A stretch of 64,000 nt of DNA from Sutcliffiella sp. FSL R7-0096 (GTDB lineage: Bacteria > Bacillota > Bacilli > Bacillales > Bacillaceae_I). The notes below the pieces were generated by a model. It searched no databases, was not told the DNA's origin, and worked only from the letters and a program-made list of their open reading frames with translations. Positions 56,003 to 64,000 of the stretch are shown in pieces. The position numbers and the translations under genes are program-made. The stretch lies in NCBI RefSeq assembly GCF_038595065.1, contig NZ_CP152003.1, forward strand, positions 2,150,001-2,214,000, written 5' to 3'. Each line of letters opens with the position of its first letter. Position 1 is the stretch's first letter.

Positions 56003-57043
56003 GTGAATGGAAAAATGAAGGCGATAGTGAAGCACCATCGAGGATATGGTGCTGAACTTCAGATGATAGATATACCTAAAATTAAAGATGATGAAGTATT
56101 GATAAAAGTGAAAGCTACATCTATCTGTGGGACAGATGTGCATATTTATACATGGGATGAATGGTCCCAAAGCCGTGTAAACCCTCCATATGCATTCGGG
56201 CATGAATTTGCGGGTGAAATCGTGGAAGTCGGCGAAAAAGTAACCAATGTACAGTTGGGCGACCAGGTTTCAGCTGAAACTCATATTGTTTGTTATAAGT
56301 GTCCACAATGTTTGACAGGTGACTACCACATTTGTAAAGATACGAAAATTATCGGAGTTGACACGCAAGGTTGTTTTGCGGAGTATGTGGCACTTCCTGC
56401 GGTCAATGTTTGGAAAAACCCTAAGGATATGCCTTATGATGTGGCTTCTGTCCAGGAACCAATGGGTAATGCTGTTCATACAGTTCTTGCAGGTGATGTA
56501 ACAGGGAAATCCGTTGCAGTTATTGGTTGCGGCCCAATTGGAATTATGGCGGTCGGTGTAGCAAAAGCAGCCGGGGCTTCTCAAGTGATTGCCATTGACT
56601 TGAACGAATATCGCCTAGACCTGGCAACAAAAATGGGTGCGACTACCGTTATTAATGCAAAAGAGGCAAACCCTGTCGAAGAAGTAATGAAGTTGACAGA
56701 AGGACATGGAGTAGAAGTGGTTTGTGAAATGTCCGGTCATCCGATTGCGATGAACCAAGGCTTCAAAATGATTACAAACGGCGGGAGAGTTTCCATATTG
56801 AGCCTGCCTGTGCGTCCGGTGGAGTTGGATATCACTAATGATATCGTGTTCAAAGGTGTTACTGTACAAGGTATTACAGGAAGAAAAATGTATTCAACAT
56901 GGCAGCAGGTATCAAGTCTTCTTAAATCAGGACAAGTGGATGTCAAGCCGATGATCACGCATCACTTCCCACTTGAAGATTTCGAAAAAGGCTTTGATTT
57001 AATGATTTCAGGTCAATGTGGTAAAGTTGTTTTACACCCATAA
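56003..57043 (+). CDS. tdh: L-threonine 3-dehydrogenase
   Basis: Zinc MDR enzyme that oxidises threonine to 2-amino-3-ketobutyrate with NAD. SICGTDVHIY and GHEFAGEIVE hold the catalytic zinc ligands; CYKCPQCLTGDYHIC the structural zinc cysteines; VIGCGPIGIMAVGVAKAAGA the NAD fold. GTG 56003 follows AAGGGAG with eight bases spacing and gives 346 residues as in B. subtilis; GTG 55994 lies in the binding site. Next gene kbl completes the pathway to glycine and acetyl-CoA. Confidence 0.96.
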   Translation: MNGKMKAIVKHHRGYGAELQMIDIPKIKDDEVLIKVKATSICGTDVHIYTWDEWSQSRVNPPYAFGHEFAGEIVEVGEKVTNVQLGDQVSAETHIVCYKCPQCLTGDYHICKDTKIIGVDTQGCFAEYVALPAVNVWKNPKDMPYDVASVQEPMGNAVHTVLAGDVTGKSVAVIGCGPIGIMAVGVAKAAGASQVIAIDLNEYRLDLATKMGATTVINAKEANPVEEVMKLTEGHGVEVVCEMSGHPIAMNQGFKMITNGGRVSILSLPVRPVELDITNDIVFKGVTVQGITGRKMYSTWQQVSSLLKSGQVDVKPMITHHFPLEDFEKGFDLMISGQCGKVVLHP

Positions 57044-57064
57044 AAGAAATTAGGAGGGGTTTAT

Positions 57065-58243
57065 ATGAAAGGTTTTGAATACCTACAAGAAGAACTAGAT
57101 CAAATGAAAGAACAGGGTACTTTTCGTAAATTGGTACCTTTGGAATCAGATCAAGGCTCCAAGGTAGTTATTAATGGAAAAGAAGTGATTCAACTTTCTT
57201 CCAACAACTACCTAGGGTTGACAACTCATCCACGCCTGGTGAAAGCTGCTTTGGAAGCAGTAGAAAAATACGGAGCAGGTACAGGTTCAGTTCGTACAAT
57301 TGCTGGGACTTTTACCATGCATGAACAGCTGGAAGAAAAGCTGGCAAAATTCAAGCATACAGAAGCTTCCCTTGTTTTCCAATCCGGTTTTACCACGAAC
57401 CAGGGTGTGCTTTCTGCCATTCTTTCTCCAGAAGATGTGGTTATTTCTGATGCTTTAAACCATGCTTCGATCATTGACGGTATCCGTCTTACAAAGGCTG
57501 CACGTAAAGTGTACAAGCATGTGGACGTGGAGGACCTAGAACGAGCATTGAAGGAATCCGGTGGGTACCGCAAGCGTCTTATCGTGACAGATGGTGTGTT
57601 TTCTATGGATGGAAACATCGCTCCTCTAGATAAAATAGTGGAACTTGCTGAAAAGTATGATGCACTTGTGATGGTGGATGATGCACATGCTTCAGGCGTT
57701 CTTGGTGAAAACGGCCGTGGTACGGTTAATCATTTTGGCTTGGATGGCCGTGTGCACATCCAAGTGGGTACATTGAGTAAAGCTATAGGGGTTCTGGGTG
57801 GATATGTAGCGAGCTCCCGTTCCTTGATTGATTATCTGATCCATAAAGGACGTCCGTTCCTATTCAGTACATCACACCCACCGGCTGTTACAGCTGCTTG
57901 TGATGAAGCCATCCAAGTGTTACTTGAAGAACCCGAACTGATTGAAAAGCTTTGGGATAACGCGAAATTCTTTAAGGATGGATTAGTGAAACTTGGGTTT
58001 GACACTGGTGAGAGCCAAACACCTGTAACTCCGGTTATTGTTGGAGATGAAGCACTTTCTCATAAATTCTCTGATAAACTATTGGAATACGGGGTCTTTG
58101 CACAAGGTATCGCATTCCCGACGGTTGCCAAAGGGATGGCGCGTGTACGTACAATCGTGACGGCACAACACTCTAAAGACGAGCTTCAAGAAGCATTGGA
58201 TATTTTTGAAAAAGCTGGTAAAGAGCTTGGGATCATCTCCTAA
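57065..58243 (+). CDS. kbl: 2-amino-3-ketobutyrate CoA ligase (glycine C-acetyltransferase)
   Basis: PLP enzyme of the alpha-oxoamine synthase family; converts the Tdh product with CoA to glycine and acetyl-CoA. [32 protein letters not shown] and [15 protein letters not shown] are conserved; the PLP lysine is residue 239. 392 residues. ATG 57065 follows TTAGGAGG 21 bases after tdh. Followed by a 14-bp hairpin. Confidence 0.96.
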   Translation: MKGFEYLQEELDQMKEQGTFRKLVPLESDQGSKVVINGKEVIQLSSNNYLGLTTHPRLVKAALEAVEKYGAGTGSVRTIAGTFTMHEQLEEKLAKFKHTEASLVFQSGFTTNQGVLSAILSPEDVVISDALNHASIIDGIRLTKAARKVYKHVDVEDLERALKESGGYRKRLIVTDGVFSMDGNIAPLDKIVELAEKYDALVMVDDAHASGVLGENGRGTVNHFGLDGRVHIQVGTLSKAIGVLGGYVASSRSLIDYLIHKGRPFLFSTSHPPAVTAACDEAIQVLLEEPELIEKLWDNAKFFKDGLVKLGFDTGESQTPVTPVIVGDEALSHKFSDKLLEYGVFAQGIAFPTVAKGMARVRTIVTAQHSKDELQEALDIFEKAGKELGIIS

Positions 58244-58253
58244 TAGAAGGAAC

Positions 58254-58289
58254 AACAAGAGAGACACGTGAAGGAGTGTCTCTCTTGTT
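58254..58289. terminator. 14-bp hairpin after kbl
   Basis: AACAAGAGAGACAC and GTGTCTCTCTTGTT around GTGAAGGA. No T run follows, so termination efficiency is uncertain. Confidence 0.6.
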
Positions 58290-58333
58290 ATGTGTTAGAA
58301 ATATGTAGATTTATGTAATCTTCTCCATAATTA

Positions 58334-58362
58334 TTGTTTAAGAAGCCATAAAATAATATACT
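58334..58362 (+). promoter_or_regulatory. Sigma-A promoter of miaB-ricA
   Basis: TTGTTT, 17-bp spacer, TATACT, 56 bases before miaB. Confidence 0.6.
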
Positions 58363-58417
58363 ATGTTAATGTGTAGGGTTTTATGCGCTCTACTTTTTCT
58401 GGAAAGGAGCTATCACA

Positions 58418-59962
58418 ATGAATGAGAAACAAAGAGTGGAAGCAGGACAAGTAGCTGCAGGGAATTCATCGGACAAAAAATCCGAGAAGGATTTCAGCAA
58501 ATACTTCGAGTCCGTTTATGCACCACCTTCTCTGAAAGACGCGAAGAAGCGCGGAAAAGAAGAAGTTGCTTATCAGGACTTTTCCATTTCCGAGGAGTTT
58601 CAAGGTCTTGGAGACGGAAAGAAATTTTATATACGCACTTATGGCTGTCAAATGAATGAACATGACACAGAAGTGATGGCCGGGATTTTTCTAGCCTTAG
58701 GCTATGAACCGACATATACAGTGAATGACGCCGATGTGATCCTATTGAATACCTGTGCAATTCGTGAAAATGCGGAAAACAAGGTATTTGGTGAACTCGG
58801 TCACCTGAAAACTTTAAAAAAATCAAGACCTGGTCTTCTGATTGGTGTATGTGGCTGTATGTCACAGGAAGAATCAGTGGTAAACAAAATTCTAAAAACT
58901 TATCAACAAGTGGACATGATCTTTGGTACCCATAATATTCACCGTCTTCCAAACATTTTAAAGGACGCATATATGTCCAAAGAAATGGTGATTGAAGTTT
59001 GGTCCAAAGAAGGCGATGTTATTGAAAACCTGCCAAAAAACCGTAAAGGTGAAATCAAGGCTTGGGTAAACATCATGTACGGCTGTGATAAATTCTGTAC
59101 GTACTGTATTGTCCCTTACACACGTGGTAAAGAAAGAAGCAGACGTCCCGAGGTTATCATTCAAGAAGTTCGTCACCTGGCGGCCCAAGGATATAAAGAA
59201 ATCACATTACTTGGGCAGAACGTAAACGCATATGGAAAAGATTTTGAAGATATGAAGTATGGGCTAGGAGATCTGATGGATGAAATCCGCAAAATTGATA
59301 TCCCGCGTATTCGCTTTACCACAAGTCACCCAAGAGATTTTGACGATCGCTTGATTGAAGTGTTGGCTAAAGGCGGCAATTTACTAGATCATATCCATCT
59401 TCCGGTCCAATCCGGAAGTTCCGAAGTGTTGAAGTTGATGGCACGTAAATATGATAGAGAGCGTTATCTTGAACTTGTTGGGAAAATAAAAACAGCAATG
59501 CCGAACGCTTCTCTCACTACTGACATCATTGTCGGATTCCCTAACGAAACGGAAGAGCAGTTTGAAGAAACGATGACCCTCTACCGTGAAGTGGAATTTG
59601 ATACGGCATACACGTTCATCTATTCACCTCGTGAAGGTACACCCGCTGCAAAAATGGTGGATAATGTACCGATGGAAGTGAAGAAAGACCGTCTTCAACG
59701 CCTGAATGCACTAGTAAATGAAATTTCTGCAAAGAAATTAAAAGAATATGAGGGTCAGGTTGTAGAGGTATTGGTAGAAGGTGAAAGCAAAAAGAATCCG
59801 GATGTGTTAGCTGGATATACAGATAAAAGTAAACTAGTCAACTTCAGAGCCCCTAAATCTGTGATCGGGAAAATGGTCAAAGTAAAAGTGGTCAAGGCAA
59901 AAACCTGGACATTGGATGGAGAATTGGTCGAAGAAGTTGCAGAAGAAGCACTGGAGGTATAA
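58418..59962 (+). CDS. miaB: tRNA-2-methylthio-N6-isopentenyladenosine synthase
   Basis: Radical SAM methylthiotransferase acting on i6A37 of tRNAs. The N-terminal domain has three cluster cysteines in [18 protein letters not shown] and CGCMSQEE; the radical SAM motif is CDKFCTYC; a TRAM domain closes the protein (about 440-500). The first 65 residues are polar, as in B. subtilis (509 aa). 514 residues here. ATG 58418 follows GGAAAGGAG. ricA follows after 3 bases. The isoprenoid modification links back to the MEP pathway (dxr). Confidence 0.96.
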   Translation: MNEKQRVEAGQVAAGNSSDKKSEKDFSKYFESVYAPPSLKDAKKRGKEEVAYQDFSISEEFQGLGDGKKFYIRTYGCQMNEHDTEVMAGIFLALGYEPTYTVNDADVILLNTCAIRENAENKVFGELGHLKTLKKSRPGLLIGVCGCMSQEESVVNKILKTYQQVDMIFGTHNIHRLPNILKDAYMSKEMVIEVWSKEGDVIENLPKNRKGEIKAWVNIMYGCDKFCTYCIVPYTRGKERSRRPEVIIQEVRHLAAQGYKEITLLGQNVNAYGKDFEDMKYGLGDLMDEIRKIDIPRIRFTTSHPRDFDDRLIEVLAKGGNLLDHIHLPVQSGSSEVLKLMARKYDRERYLELVGKIKTAMPNASLTTDIIVGFPNETEEQFEETMTLYREVEFDTAYTFIYSPREGTPAAKMVDNVPMEVKKDRLQRLNALVNEISAKKLKEYEGQVVEVLVEGESKKNPDVLAGYTDKSKLVNFRAPKSVIGKMVKVKVVKAKTWTLDGELVEEVAEEALEV

Positions 59963-59965
59963 AAA

Positions 59966-60400
59966 ATGGCGAAATATACAAGAGCAGACATAGTAGAAAG
60001 AGCAAAAGAGCTGGCACAAATGATTGCAGACACAGAAGAAGTGGAGTACTTCAAGCGTGCAGAAGAACAAATCAATGAAAACCAGAAAATTAAAGAGATG
60101 GTTGCAAGTGTGAAAAGCTTACAGAAGCAAGCAGTAAATTTTCAACACTACGGAAAGACTGAAGCATTAAAGAAAACAGAAGCGAAGTTGGACGCTCTTT
60201 TAGCGGAAATGGATGAGATTCCAATCGTACAAGAATTCAAAACTTCCCAAACGAATGTGAATGACCTTCTTCAATTGGTTTCTTCCTACATCTCCAAAAC
60301 TGTGACAGATGAAATCATCGTTGCGACTGGCGGAGACGTTCTTCGTGGTGAAACGGGATCTTATGTAAAAAACACCACATACGGCGGAAGCTGCTCATAA
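59966..60400 (+). CDS. ricA: RicA (YmcA), RNase Y and phosphorelay cofactor
   Basis: 144-residue helical protein that with RicF (YlbF) and RicT (YaaT) forms an Fe-S complex which directs RNase Y and affects Spo0A activation, biofilm, competence and sporulation. ADTEEVEYFKRAEEQINEN and MVASVKSLQKQAVNFQHYG are family patterns. The C terminus GGSCS carries the only cysteine I see, a possible cluster ligand. ATG 59966 follows GGAGG in the miaB end; translation is coupled. Confidence 0.93.
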   Translation: MAKYTRADIVERAKELAQMIADTEEVEYFKRAEEQINENQKIKEMVASVKSLQKQAVNFQHYGKTEALKKTEAKLDALLAEMDEIPIVQEFKTSQTNVNDLLQLVSSYISKTVTDEIIVATGGDVLRGETGSYVKNTTYGGSCS

Positions 60401-60442
60401 TTTAAGAATCTAGTTGACATTAGGTTCTTTCAACAAGCCTAG

Positions 60443-60473
60443 TAGCATGGATGTTATATCCATGCTATTTTTT
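60443..60473 (+). terminator. miaB-ricA terminator
   Basis: TAGCATGGAT, GTTAT, ATCCATGCTA then six T. Confidence 0.9.
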
Positions 60474-60522
60474 ATTGTCTTTGCCCGTTACAGCTTGCTT
60501 TTGATTTTTTCAAAAAATAGGC

Positions 60523-60549
60523 ACATATCCAGAAAAGCTTGCATACAAT
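60523..60549 (+). promoter_or_regulatory. Candidate sigma-E promoter of cotE
   Basis: ACATATC, 12 bases, CATACAAT; the -10 is a perfect CATACAnT, the -35 is approximate. cotE P1 is sigma-E dependent in B. subtilis. Confidence 0.5.
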
Positions 60550-60606
60550 GAACTATACGTTAATGTGTAAGAAATCATCTTGTTCCGTTTTAGATTCAAG
60601 GAAAAC

Positions 60607-60634
60607 ACAATTGTCATTTAAACCGCATAGGATG
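60607..60634 (+). promoter_or_regulatory. Candidate sigma-K promoter of cotE
   Basis: AC (60607-60608), 17 bases, CATAGGATG; same arrangement as the dpaA candidate. cotE P2 is sigma-K dependent in B. subtilis. Confidence 0.4.
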
Positions 60635-60669
60635 AAATGAAGATTGTAATGAGGAGGGTGTATGCTCGC

Positions 60670-61212
60670 ATGTCTGAATACAGAGAAATTATCACAAGAG
60701 CAGTAACTGGCAAGGGTAGAAAGTTTACGCAATCCAAACATACGATAAGTCCCTCGCATCGTCCTACGAGCATTCTAGGATGCTGGGTCATAAATCATAC
60801 GTATGATGCGAACAAAGTGGATGATACAGTAGAAGTGATAGGTCGCTATGACTTAAACGTGTGGTTCTCTTACAGCGAAAATACCAAAACGGAAGTAGTA
60901 ACAGAAACAGTTTCCTATAAGGATGTTGTTAGACTGAAATATAAAGATGACAACAGTTTAGGCGATGACCACGAAGTAATCGCCCGCGTCCTTCAGCAAC
61001 CGAATTGTTTAGAAGCCAGTATTGATGATTCTGGCGCTAAAATCAATGTACAGGTAGAGAGAGAGTTCCTGACAGAAGTTATCGGGGAAACGAAAGTGAC
61101 GGTCGAAGTGCATCCAGACACATTAGCGGACGATACGGACTGGGATGTAGATGATGAAGATGAGTTTGAAGATCTCAACCCAGACTTCATCGTCGACGGA
61201 TACGAGGAATAA
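60670..61212 (+). CDS. cotE: outer spore coat morphogenetic protein CotE
   Basis: CotE directs assembly of the outer coat in the mother cell. [21 protein letters not shown] is split as [12 protein letters not shown] and [38 protein letters not shown] and [10 protein letters not shown] are near-identical to B. subtilis. The C terminus is strongly acidic ([20 protein letters not shown]), the region that recruits coat proteins. ATG 60670 gives 180 residues; the strong GGAGG site is 12 bases upstream, a long spacing, but no better in-frame codon exists. Confidence 0.96.
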   Translation: MSEYREIITRAVTGKGRKFTQSKHTISPSHRPTSILGCWVINHTYDANKVDDTVEVIGRYDLNVWFSYSENTKTEVVTETVSYKDVVRLKYKDDNSLGDDHEVIARVLQQPNCLEASIDDSGAKINVQVEREFLTEVIGETKVTVEVHPDTLADDTDWDVDDEDEFEDLNPDFIVDGYEE

Positions 61213-61217
61213 GAAGA

Positions 61218-61251
61218 AAACCGGGAAGCGGGAGTGCTTCCTGGTTTTTTT
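61218..61251 (+). terminator. cotE terminator
   Basis: AAACCGGGAAGC, GGGAGT, GCTTCCTGGTTT and four more T. Confidence 0.88.
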
Positions 61252-61389
61252 GTGCTTAAATATAAGTATATAACTCTGTTTTTTTCCGCCCGCAGGAGCT
61301 TCGCTATCCTGCGCTCGGCCCGGAAGTCTCCTCACTACGTTCAAGGCCACTGAAAAAGTACATTATTTTAGTAATCTGTTTTATACCGC

Positions 61390-61467
61390 TGTTGATGTTC
61401 GCCCTGGTGGGGCTCAAGAATGTCGCTATCCCCCCGCTGGAGCATTCGCCTATTGCTCCAATCAACA
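61390..61467 (+). repeat. Diverged family A-like element before mutS
   Basis: TGTTGAT (61390-61396) and ATCAACA (61461-61467) bound a GC-rich block with GGGGCTCAAG and CCCCCGCTGGAGC. Upstream, 61291-61313 has CGCAGG/CCTGCG arms and GTCTCCTCACTACGTT (61325-61340), like the CTCCTCAC block of family A. Probably decayed copies. Together they occupy most of the 399-bp cotE-mutS gap. Confidence 0.45.
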
Positions 61468-61498
61468 AGTTGGCTTTTTCTGCGATAGAAGAAAGAAA

Positions 61499-61528
61499 TG
61501 CCAGGGACAGTTTTTGCCTGGTTTTTCT
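61499..61528 (+). terminator. Orphan terminator before mutS
   Basis: GCCAGG, GACAGTTTTT, GCCTGG and TTTTTCTT. No gene ends directly upstream; it may stop read-through from cotE into mutS. Confidence 0.6.
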
Positions 61529-61569
61529 TATGCGCAGTTTTTCCCTTCTCACCTCACTCGACAAAATAT

Positions 61570-61577
61570 GATATAAT
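61570..61577 (+). promoter_or_regulatory. Extended -10 promoter of mutS
   Basis: TGATATAAT (TG, one base, TATAAT), 35 bases before ATG 61612; no recognisable -35. Confidence 0.5.
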
Positions 61578-61611
61578 AAAGCAGCAAAAAACAATAGTTG
61601 GGGGATTTTTG

Positions 61612-64000
61612 ATGGCTTCTTATACGCCTATGATACAGCAATATTTACGAGTGAAGGCAGACTATCAAGATGCCTTTTTATTTTTTCGCCTAGGCGACTT
61701 TTACGAGATGTTTTTTGAGGATGCAACCAAAGCATCCCAAGTACTTGAAATTACCTTGACTAGCCGCGACGGTGGAGGAAAAGAAAGAATACCGATGTGC
61801 GGTGTTCCCTACCATTCGGCTCCAAATTATATAGATCAATTGATAGAAAAAGGCTACAAAGTGGCTATTTGTGAACAGGTCGAGGACCCGAAACAGACAA
61901 AAGGGGTCGTAAAAAGGGAAGTGGTCCAATTAATCACACCGGGAACGGTTATGGAAACAAAAGGTCTATCTGATAAACAGAACAACTTTTTGACTACTGT
62001 CACTTATTTCGAGGACGAAACTTTTGGATTGGCATATGCCGACCTTTCCACAGGTGAATTACATACGACGATCATCTCCGGTCCTCTGCAGCAGCTGGTG
62101 AATGAAGTGTATTCCATTGGTGCAAAGGAAATTGTTGTTTCGGAGCAATTCCCCGTAGATGTATTACAAATGATCAAGGAAAGAATGATTGTCACGTGCT
62201 CCCATGAGGAAGCGGTGGACATTCCGCCCGAATTTCATCTTATAGTAGACAACATAGAACAAGAAAAGCTGTTAATCACAGTAGGCAGGCTGTTGCACTA
62301 TCTGAAAAGAACCCAGAAACGCAGTCTGGACCATCTTCAGCCCGCTAGATTCTTTGAGTTGGACCAATCGATGAAAATAGATCTTTTCTCCAAAAGGAAT
62401 CTGGAGTTGACGGAAACCATCCGTTCCAAAGGAAAAAAAGGTTCTTTGCTCTGGCTGTTGGACCAGACTGTTACCGCCATGGGAGGCAGGTTGTTAAAGC
62501 AATGGGTGGACAGGCCTTTGATTAATCCGGCAAAAATCGAGCAGCGTCATCAAATGGTGGAAACACTCATACAGGAGTATTTTACAAGACAAGAGATAAG
62601 GGACTTGTTGAAAGAAGTATATGATCTTGAGAGATTAGCAGGAAGAGTCGCATTTGGTAACGTGAATGCACGGGACCTAGTACAATTACGTAAATCACTT
62701 TCCCAGATTCCTCATTTGAAAACACTTGTGGAAAAACTGCCAATGGACTCTGCCGGCATTTTAGACAATATGGATGAGTGCAGGGAGTTGACGACGCTTC
62801 TGCATGAAAGTCTTATCGAACAGCCATCTATATCGGTTAAAGAGGGCAACATGATGAAGGACGGGTATCATGAAGAGCTTGATAAATACAGGGATGCCAG
62901 ACGGAATGGGAAGACCTGGATAGCGGAGCTGGAGAAAAGGGAGCGGGACTTGACGGGGATTCGCTCTTTAAAAATAGGATATAACCGAATTTTTGGTTAT
63001 TATATTGAAATAACAAAAGTGAATATCGCTTCTCTGCCGGAAGGCCGGTATGAAAGAAAACAAACGCTTGCCAATGCAGAGCGTTATATAACAGAAGAGT
63101 TAAAAGAAAAAGAAACTCTGATCTTAGAGGCAGAAGAAAAGATTGTCGCTTTGGAATACGAGTTGTTCCTTCAACTACGCGAAGAAGTAAAGGCTTTTAT
63201 CCCGAGGTTGCAGAAACTTGCGAAAGCAGTCAGTGAAATGGATGTATTGCAATGTTTTGCCACGATCAGTGAGGAAAGGTTCTACACGAGGCCTACTTTC
63301 AATGAGGAAAGAAAGGTGTATATCACGGAGGGACGCCACCCTGTCGTGGAAAAAGTGATGGACGCCAATGAGTATGTACCAAATGATACGTGGATGGATA
63401 AGGAAAGTGAAATGTTACTTATCACAGGTCCAAACATGTCCGGTAAAAGTACGTATATGCGCCAAGTGGCTTTAACGGCTATTCTTGCTCAGATAGGCTG
63501 CTTTGTTCCGGCAAAGGAGGCATCATTGCCGATTTTTGATCAGATATTTACGAGAATAGGTGCTGCAGATGATTTGATCTCTGGTCAAAGTACATTTATG
63601 GTCGAAATGCTAGAAGCGAGAAATGCCATTGTGTATGCAACGCAGAACAGCCTGATTCTTTTTGATGAAATAGGACGAGGTACCTCCACTTATGATGGGA
63701 TGGCACTCGCACAGGCCCTTATAGAATATATTCATGATAAAATCGGGGCAAAAACGCTATTTTCTACGCATTATCATGAGCTGACCTCTTTAGATAGGGA
63801 ACTAGACAAGTTAAGGAACATTCATGTCAGCGTCGTAGAACAAAATGGAAAAGTGGTATTCTTGCATAAGATGAAAGAAGGCCCAGCTGATAAGAGTTAC
63901 GGAATTCATGTAGCAGAATTAGCTGAACTGCCGAAAGAGCTGATTCTTAGAGCGCAATGTATTTTGGAAAAGCTGGAAAGTCAACCTAAGGTGGAACTAA
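61612..64000 (+). CDS. mutS: DNA mismatch repair protein MutS (3' end cut by window)
   Basis: Mismatch recognition ATPase. 796 codons are present without a stop; the usual length is about 860-890, so only the C-terminal part with the clamp-binding region is missing. [11 protein letters not shown] near residues 29-39 has the Phe-x-Glu mismatch wedge; Walker [12 protein letters not shown] is near 604-614 and Walker [19 protein letters not shown] follows. ATG 61612 follows TTGGGGGA. In Bacillus mutL comes next. Confidence 0.97.
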   Translation, partial: MASYTPMIQQYLRVKADYQDAFLFFRLGDFYEMFFEDATKASQVLEITLTSRDGGGKERIPMCGVPYHSAPNYIDQLIEKGYKVAICEQVEDPKQTKGVVKREVVQLITPGTVMETKGLSDKQNNFLTTVTYFEDETFGLAYADLSTGELHTTIISGPLQQLVNEVYSIGAKEIVVSEQFPVDVLQMIKERMIVTCSHEEAVDIPPEFHLIVDNIEQEKLLITVGRLLHYLKRTQKRSLDHLQPARFFELDQSMKIDLFSKRNLELTETIRSKGKKGSLLWLLDQTVTAMGGRLLKQWVDRPLINPAKIEQRHQMVETLIQEYFTRQEIRDLLKEVYDLERLAGRVAFGNVNARDLVQLRKSLSQIPHLKTLVEKLPMDSAGILDNMDECRELTTLLHESLIEQPSISVKEGNMMKDGYHEELDKYRDARRNGKTWIAELEKRERDLTGIRSLKIGYNRIFGYYIEITKVNIASLPEGRYERKQTLANAERYITEELKEKETLILEAEEKIVALEYELFLQLREEVKAFIPRLQKLAKAVSEMDVLQCFATISEERFYTRPTFNEERKVYITEGRHPVVEKVMDANEYVPNDTWMDKESEMLLITGPNMSGKSTYMRQVALTAILAQIGCFVPAKEASLPIFDQIFTRIGAADDLISGQSTFMVEMLEARNAIVYATQNSLILFDEIGRGTSTYDGMALAQALIEYIHDKIGAKTLFSTHYHELTSLDRELDKLRNIHVSVVEQNGKVVFLHKMKEGPADKSYGIHVAELAELPKELILRAQCILEKLESQPKVEL

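Overview
The window is a continuous, almost entirely plus-strand stretch of a Bacillaceae chromosome (AT-rich, strong AAGGAGG-type ribosome binding sites, sporulation genes throughout). Gene order follows the Bacillus subtilis rpsB-to-mutS region closely. Protein lengths and start motifs match B. subtilis almost gene for gene, but several synteny differences and the interspersed repeats show it is not B. subtilis itself. An environmental or alkaliphilic Bacillus relative (for example a Sutcliffiella-like species) is plausible but not provable from the sequence alone. I see no prophage, complete insertion sequence, CRISPR array, tRNA or rRNA.

Layout: 1-6.9 kb holds translation and envelope genes (rpsB end, tsf, pyrH, frr, uppS, cdsA, dxr, rseP). 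7-13.3 kb holds proS and polC. 13.5-21.5 kb is the rimP-nusA-ylxR-rplGA-infB-ylxP-rbfA operon followed by truB, ribF and rpsO. 21.7-26.6 kb has pnpA, the sporulation deacetylase-like ylxY, the peptidase mlpA and ymxH. 26.8-32 kb is the dipicolinate/diaminopimelate cluster (dpaA, dpaB, asd, dapG, dapA). 32-37.6 kb has an RNase J, tepA, ylzJ and spoIIIE. 38-44.6 kb is the ymfC-ymfF-ymfH-ymfI-ymfJ-ymfK-rodZ group. 44.7-51.8 kb carries pgsA, cinA, recA, rny, ymdB and spoVS. 51.9-58.2 kb holds a dipeptidase, a 2-oxoacid:ferredoxin oxidoreductase pair and the threonine catabolic pair tdh-kbl. 58.4-64 kb has miaB, ricA, cotE and the start of mutS, cut by the window end.

The genes form three recurring themes: translation and RNA turnover (PNPase, RNase J, RNase Y, the RNase Y partner RicA, YmdB, NusA, IF2, RbfA), sporulation (dpaAB, spoIIIE, spoVS, cotE, ylxY, ymxH), and lysine/peptidoglycan precursor supply. 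Readable control signals include a rimP-nusA leader with a candidate attenuator, a LexA box at recA, sigma-H, sigma-E and sigma-K promoter candidates, and CcpA-type cre sites before korA and tdh.

The least explained part is in the gaps. Two families of short interspersed repeats with imperfect terminal inverted repeats occur in both orientations: family A, six full-size copies plus remnants, and family B, four copies of about 150-183 bp carrying a conserved perfect hairpin. A third, single element with its own inverted ends lies beside a family B copy between cinA and recA. No new multi-gene biological system is evident; these non-coding mobile-looking elements and a few leader RNAs are the best candidates for something undescribed.
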